20,945 nt of DNA from Candidatus Krumholzibacteriia bacterium (lineage in GTDB: Bacteria; Krumholzibacteriota; Krumholzibacteria; WVZY01; JAKEHA01), in assembly GCA_029863355.1 (NCBI GenBank), contig JAOTVO010000009.1:1-20945 (forward strand), written 5' to 3'. Below are positions 16,945 through 20,945 of this stretch, piece by piece (position 1 is the stretch's first letter; every line of letters begins with the position of its first letter). The position numbers and the translations under genes are program-made. The notes under the pieces are model-generated. The model did no database searches. It was not told where the DNA came from and worked only from the letters and a program-made list of their open reading frames with translations.

Positions 16945-18896
16945 GACCCCTCGGTGCGGCTGGCGACGGGAACGCCCCAGCGCTCGGCGACTGCGCGCGG
17001 GGGCGAGATCGTCTCCGGCGCGATGAAACGCTCGTACCAGAGCTGGAAGCACATGAGCCCCCAGAGGGGGAAGCTGTTGTCACGACGCCGGCTCGTGTGC
17101 TCGTCGAGCATACGCTCGACGACCTCGGGGCGGAAGAACCCGGCCGCGCGCACGCGCTCGGGCGAGAGGACGCTGCGCGCGTGTTCGCGCAGAGGCCCGG
17201 CGAGCCACGCGTTTACGGGGACGTTGAACCCCGCCTTGCGGCGGCGCAGGACCTGCGGCGGGACGATGCCCTCGAGCGCCTTCTTGAGGATGTACTTCTG
17301 GCGCCGGCGCTTGAACTTGACGGCCGAGGGCACGCGCGCGGCCAGCTCCACCAGCGGGTGGTCGAGGAAGGGAACGCGTGCTTCGAGCGCGTTGGCCATG
17401 GTCATGCGATCGACCTTCACCAGCATGTCGGCGGGCAGGTAGAGGCGCGTGTCCACGTAGAGCATGCGGCTCAGGGCGTCGTCGACGTCCGCGGCGCGGA
17501 ACGACCGGCGGTAGAGCTCGCTGGTGGCCGCCGCGTCGAGCGACGCGCGCATCGCCTCGGTATAGAGCTCGGCCTTGCCCGACTCGGAGAGGATCGCGCG
17601 CCACCAGAAATGCGCCTCCTCGGCGTCCAGCTCCGCGCCCTCGACGAACCGCCTCGCCTTGAAGTCGAAGCTCACCTTGGAGAGCGACACGGGCAACGCC
17701 TCCACGACGCGTCGCACCACGTGGCGCCGCACCACCGCGGGAAGCCGGCGGTACCAGCGCCGGACCCAGTAGGCGTTGTAGGTCGGGTAGCCGGCGAAGA
17801 TCTCGTCGCCCCCGTCGCCGGTGAGCACCATGGTGACCGCCTCGCGGGCGAAGCGCGCCACCAGGTAGACGGGAATCATGGACGAGTCGGCCAGGCAGTC
17901 GTCGGCGTGCCACACGAGCACGTCGAGGAGCGAGACCAGCTCGGGGGTGGCCGTGGCCACGTGGTGCTCGGTGGCGAAACGGCGCGCGACGAGTTCGGCG
18001 AAGGTCGCCTCGCTGAAGCTCTCCTCCGCGAAGTCGATGGAGAAGGTCTGCACCGGCTCGGAGAGCGCGCGGCTCATGAACGCCACCACCGCGCTCGAAT
18101 CGATGCCGCCGCTGAGAAACGCGCCGAAGGGGACGTCGCTGACCAGGTGCGAGGCGACGGCGTCTTCCAGCGCGTCGCGCACGCTGCGCGCCCACTCCCG
18201 CTCCCCCAGTGTCTCGTCCGCGCGGAAGCGCAGATCCCAGTAGGGATGCACGGCGATGCCACGCTCGTCGCAGGTGAGGTATTCGCCCGGGGGCAGCTGG
18301 CGCACGCCCCGGGCCAGGGTGTAGGGGGCGGGCACGTAGTTGAGCGAGAGATAATGATGGAGCGCCTCGGTGTCGACCTCGCGGCGGAAGCCGGGATAGG
18401 AGAAGATCGACTTGAGCTCGCTCGCGAAGAGGAGCGTGCCGTCGGTGACCGCGTAGTAGGCGGGCTTGATGCCCAGACGGTCACGGGCCAGCACGAGGCG
18501 ACGGGCCTTCGCGTCCCAGATGGCCACTGTGAACATGCCGCGGAGGTGTTCCAGACAGCCGACGCCGTGGTCCTCGTAAAGGTGCGCGATCACCTCGACG
18601 TCGCTGCGGGTGCGCAGCGTATGCCCGCGCGACGCCAGCGCGGCGCGCAGCTCTCGGTAGTTGTAGATCTCGCCGTTGCAGACGACGGCAACGGAGCGAT
18701 CCTCGTTGTAGTGCGGCTGGTCGCCGGTGGCGAGGTCGATGATGGCCAGGCGGCGCATGCCCAGCCCGACCGGGCCGGCCACGTGGAAGCCCTCGCCGTC
18801 AGGGCCGCGGTGCACGACGACGTCGGTCATCGCGTGCAACGCGCGCGCGTCCGCGTCACCGCCGCCGAAGCGGTAGATGCCGCAGATTCCGCACAC
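16941..18896 (-). CDS. asnB: Asparagine synthase (glutamine-hydrolysing)-type amidotransferase
   Basis: A 651-residue protein with a GTG start at 18896. This start puts the catalytic Cys at position 2 (MCGICGIYRF), as processing of the Ntn-type glutaminase requires. The glutaminase domain (1 to about 210) has RRLAIIDLATGDQP (48-61) and CNGEIYNY (73-80). The synthetase domain carries the ATP-pyrophosphatase loop LSGGIDSS (261-268). The C-terminus (DNSFPLWGLMCFQLWYERF) is typical of the longer AsnB forms found in exopolysaccharide clusters. It starts 2 bases after the glycosyltransferase stop and overlaps the next gene, so it belongs to the glycan operon. It may make asparagine or amidate a sugar acid. 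The context favours the latter, but sequence alone cannot decide. Confidence 0.92.
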   Translation of the reverse strand: MCGICGIYRFGGGDADARALHAMTDVVVHRGPDGEGFHVAGPVGLGMRRLAIIDLATGDQPHYNEDRSVAVVCNGEIYNYRELRAALASRGHTLRTRSDVEVIAHLYEDHGVGCLEHLRGMFTVAIWDAKARRLVLARDRLGIKPAYYAVTDGTLLFASELKSIFSYPGFRREVDTEALHHYLSLNYVPAPYTLARGVRQLPPGEYLTCDERGIAVHPYWDLRFRADETLGEREWARSVRDALEDAVASHLVSDVPFGAFLSGGIDSSAVVAFMSRALSEPVQTFSIDFAEESFSEATFAELVARRFATEHHVATATPELVSLLDVLVWHADDCLADSSMIPVYLVARFAREAVTMVLTGDGGDEIFAGYPTYNAYWVRRWYRRLPAVVRRHVVRRVVEALPVSLSKVSFDFKARRFVEGAELDAEEAHFWWRAILSESGKAELYTEAMRASLDAAATSELYRRSFRAADVDDALSRMLYVDTRLYLPADMLVKVDRMTMANALEARVPFLDHPLVELAARVPSAVKFKRRRQKYILKKALEGIVPPQVLRRRKAGFNVPVNAWLAGPLREHARSVLSPERVRAAGFFRPEVVERMLDEHTSRRRDNSFPLWGLMCFQLWYERFIAPETISPPRAVAERWGVPVASRTEGS

Positions 18897-18898
18897 GC

Positions 18899-19795
18899 CT
18901 ACCTGCGCTCCGAGTAACGGCGCTCGCGTCGCAGGGACGCCACCTGATCGGCGAGCAGCCCGAAGAAGAAGATAAGGACCGCGGTGACGAGGAGGAAGAG
19001 GGACGCCATCGAGAGCCCCCCTCCGAGACGCAGGTAGTAGGCGCCCCGAATGATGCCGAGCACGAGGAACACCGCGCTCACCGGGCCGAAAACCCGGAAC
19101 GGATCGAGCAGCGTGGTGAGGCGGAGGACGAGAAGTGCTGTGTCCATGCCGTCCTTGAGCGGCTTGACCGTGCTGTGACCGATGCGCTTCTTCACCGTCA
19201 CCGGCACGAACTTGACATCGTGGCCCTCCTTGAGCAGGACCAGTGTGGTCGTCGTCGACGCGGAGAAGCCATTGGGAAGCAGGTGCAGGTAGTCCAGCAG
19301 CACGTCGCGGCGGATCGCGCGCAGACCGCAGTTGAGGTCGGGGATGCGGGTGCGCGACAGATAGTTGGCGAGCCACCCCAGCAGCTTCTTTCCCCCCTTG
19401 CGCGAGAAGGGCGCGTGGGAGCCGGCGGTGCGCGCGCCCAGCACCGCGTCGGCCGACTCCAGCTCGCTCACCACGCGCTCGATGTCCGCGGGGTCGAACT
19501 GGTTGTCGGCGTCGTAGAAGAGCACGACGCGGCCGCGCGCGGCCACCGTGCCCGACTTGAGTGCCGCCCCGTAGCCGCGGTTGTGGCGGTGCCGGATCAC
19601 GCGCACACCGGGGCGCTCGGCGCGCGCGGCGGTCGCGTCGGAGGAGCCGTCGTCGACCACGAGCACTTCGTAGCCAAGCGCGCTCTGCTGCACGGCACCC
19701 AGCACGTCGTCCAGCGTGGGGCCGATGGCCTCCTCCTCGTCGAAGGCGGGGATGACGACGGTGACGTCGACCGGTTCGTTAGAGGCCAGACTCAC
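18899..19795 (-). CDS. GT2 glycosyltransferase, polyprenyl-phosphate (dolichol-P-mannose synthase-like) type
   Basis: A 298-residue protein. GTG 19795 is chosen over the in-frame ATG at 19909 because a GGAGG lies 9 bases upstream and the family begins with VTVVIPAFDEEEAI (11-24). The extra 38 residues overlap the upstream gene. The GT-A fold shows VVDDGSSD (46-53), the metal-binding YDADNQFD (94-101; Asp95, Asp97) and DLNCGLRAIRRD (153-164). Two C-terminal membrane helices (about 235-256 and 262-285) anchor it, as in enzymes that load sugars onto polyprenyl phosphate. It would supply a lipid-linked sugar donor to a GT-C-type enzyme, a role the upstream polytopic protein might play. Its coding region overlaps the upstream gene by 17 bases. 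Confidence 0.9.
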   Translation of the reverse strand: MSLASNEPVDVTVVIPAFDEEEAIGPTLDDVLGAVQQSALGYEVLVVDDGSSDATAARAERPGVRVIRHRHNRGYGAALKSGTVAARGRVVLFYDADNQFDPADIERVVSELESADAVLGARTAGSHAPFSRKGGKKLLGWLANYLSRTRIPDLNCGLRAIRRDVLLDYLHLLPNGFSASTTTTLVLLKEGHDVKFVPVTVKKRIGHSTVKPLKDGMDTALLVLRLTTLLDPFRVFGPVSAVFLVLGIIRGAYYLRLGGGLSMASLFLLVTAVLIFFFGLLADQVASLRRERRYSERR

Positions 19796-20945
19796 GGAGC
19801 AGATCCTCCCGGGAAATCGTGGGCAGACTCGGGTCGCGCGCCGCTTCACGGCACGCGTGCGTGTCGATCCGGACCAGGCCGACAGAGCCGAAATCGGCGA
19901 TGGGCGCAAAGTACTGCGGGTGGCGCGCGAGCGCGTTGTCCGCGCCGCGGCGCACGGCGTAGAGCGGATAGGACACGCTCCCCAGCTTCTCCAGCGTGGT
20001 GGCGTCGAGGGCGCCGTCGCCGTAGAGCGCGCGTCGCACGTGGTAGCGCTCGGACATCTCCAGTTTGTCGTACCCCCACATCTGCGCGTAGGCCATGCAC
20101 CCCCAGAAGTAGCGGCGCGGCCCCGTCACCAGGAGGACGACGCGGTCGTCGTCGTCGATGAACACGGCCTCACGGGGCGTGTGGTCGCGCACCCACGCGG
20201 ACAGGCGCAGCTCGTCCGGCGTGACCATCGCCGCGGGTGGCGTGGCGAAGCACGCCGCGAAAGCGAGGCCGTTGACGGGGAGGAAGCACACGGCGGACAC
20301 CGCCACCGCGGACAGGCGCCGGGCGCGCGGGGTCTTCCGGCGCTCGACGAAGTCGGCGAGGCTCCAGCCGGCCACTACAGCCAGCGGGAAGTACACGAAG
20401 AAGGCGAGCTTGTCGTAGGTGTTGAAACCCGGCAGCTGGATCACCAGGCAGAAAGCGGTGACGGAGAGCGAGGCATAGAGCACGAAACGCGCGGTGGCGT
20501 CGCGCCGCGCGAGGAACGCCCGCTGGCGCCACAGCAGCACGAGGGCCAGGGCGCACGACACGACGATGCCTCCCGTCTTGCGCAGGGACAGGCCGAACGG
20601 AATCACCTGCTCCGTCTCCTTGAGGTGCATCACCGAATAGAGGTACGGCGTCATGACGAGAAAGCCGGCCACGGCGGTGGCCAGGAGGGCGAGCCCGGCC
20701 CGCGGCGCGTAGCCGCTGGTGCCGCGGGCGCTGAGCGCGAGGAGAACCACGCCGCCGCCGATGGCGACCAGCGTAACGAAACCCACCAGACTGTGGAAGC
20801 CCAGCATGCCGATCACGGACGCGAAGACCAGGACGAGCGCGTGGCGGGCGCGCGAGGCCATGTAGGCGCTCGCGGCGTACCAGGCGGCGGCCATGGCGGC
20901 CAGGCCGAGAGAGAACGCGGTCGCCACCATGAACTTGTCCAGGAA
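19779..20945 (-). CDS. Polytopic membrane protein, possible GT-C glycosyltransferase (5' end outside window)
   Basis: The frame is open from the right edge (FLDKF-MVATA...) to the TAA at 19779, giving 388 visible residues. The ATG at 20930 is internal, because coding continues past it to the edge. About seven hydrophobic segments fill the first 225 visible residues. A soluble C-terminal part then begins with DELRLSAWVRDHTPREAVFIDDDDR. That W-[IV]-R-[DE]-x-T-P pattern is common after the last helix in GT-C-like transferases and other large envelope membrane proteins, where the soluble part faces outward. The catalytic loop expected near the N-terminus is outside the window, so the enzyme call is inference. 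It is upstream of and overlapping the GT2 gene, which fits donor synthase plus acceptor transferase. Confidence 0.6.
   Translation of the reverse strand, partial: FLDKFMVATAFSLGLAAMAAAWYAASAYMASRARHALVLVFASVIGMLGFHSLVGFVTLVAIGGGVVLLALSARGTSGYAPRAGLALLATAVAGFLVMTPYLYSVMHLKETEQVIPFGLSLRKTGGIVVSCALALVLLWRQRAFLARRDATARFVLYASLSVTAFCLVIQLPGFNTYDKLAFFVYFPLAVVAGWSLADFVERRKTPRARRLSAVAVSAVCFLPVNGLAFAACFATPPAAMVTPDELRLSAWVRDHTPREAVFIDDDDRVVLLVTGPRRYFWGCMAYAQMWGYDKLEMSERYHVRRALYGDGALDATTLEKLGSVSYPLYAVRRGADNALARHPQYFAPIADFGSVGLVRIDTHACREAARDPSLPTISREDLLRESGL

Noticed and set aside
17097..18917. A 606-codon plus-strand open frame opposite asnB
   Set aside because: asnB has intact catalytic motifs in the other strand. 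This frame has no recognisable motif.

Overview
The window is very GC-rich and gene-dense, with overlapping stop/start codons (ATGA, TGATG, GTGA) and Shine-Dalgarno sites. It looks like a bacterial chromosome fragment. Sigma70-like promoters, a GEVED-domain secreted protein, and a secreted protein ending in a FlgD/type-IX-like C-terminal domain suggest an uncultivated FCB-type or Eisenbacteria-like lineage. That placement is inference; no rRNA or other marker is present. One gene pair, gatE-gatD, is of the kind usually described from archaea. No mobile element, CRISPR array, tRNA or rRNA was seen.

Layout. (1) 1-1122, minus strand: a secreted GEVED-domain protein, then the start of a secreted protein that resembles an S8 protease propeptide and runs off the left edge. 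(2) 1123-1634: a non-coding region with two back-to-back promoters. The leftward transcript would begin inside a possible three-way-junction RNA. (3) 1635-4977, plus: gatE-gatD, the Glu-tRNA(Gln) amidotransferase. (4) 5063-12978, plus: a tight seven-gene catabolic operon encoding a fused FAD monooxygenase/old-yellow-enzyme reductase of the 2-aminobenzoyl-CoA (or salicylyl-CoA) type, an SDR, a crotonase, an acyl-CoA dehydrogenase, a Rid-family protein, an aryl-CoA ligase and a creatininase-family amidohydrolase. (5) 12984-15689, minus: a large secreted lysyl-oxidase-like protein that meets the operon tail to tail. (6) 15934-20945, minus: a surface-glycan operon with a multispanning membrane protein (cut by the right edge), a GT2 glycosyltransferase, a glutamine-dependent asparagine synthase-like amidotransferase and an LPG-synthase/UPF0104-type membrane protein, closed by an intrinsic terminator.

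How they may work together. The catabolic operon looks like a near-complete aerobic aryl-CoA pathway. The ligase would activate an (amino)benzoate; the fused enzyme would hydroxylate and reduce the ring; the crotonase, dehydrogenase and SDR would open and oxidise it. The Rid and creatininase-family proteins are the natural candidates for removing nitrogen. The most unusual points are the catalytic residues: the Rid protein lacks the Arg needed for imine deamination, the crotonase lacks both hydratase glutamates but has an Asp, and the creatininase keeps its full metal-ligand set. The other points of interest are the bacterial GatDE pair and the lysyl-oxidase domain with both cofactor-forming residues in place.
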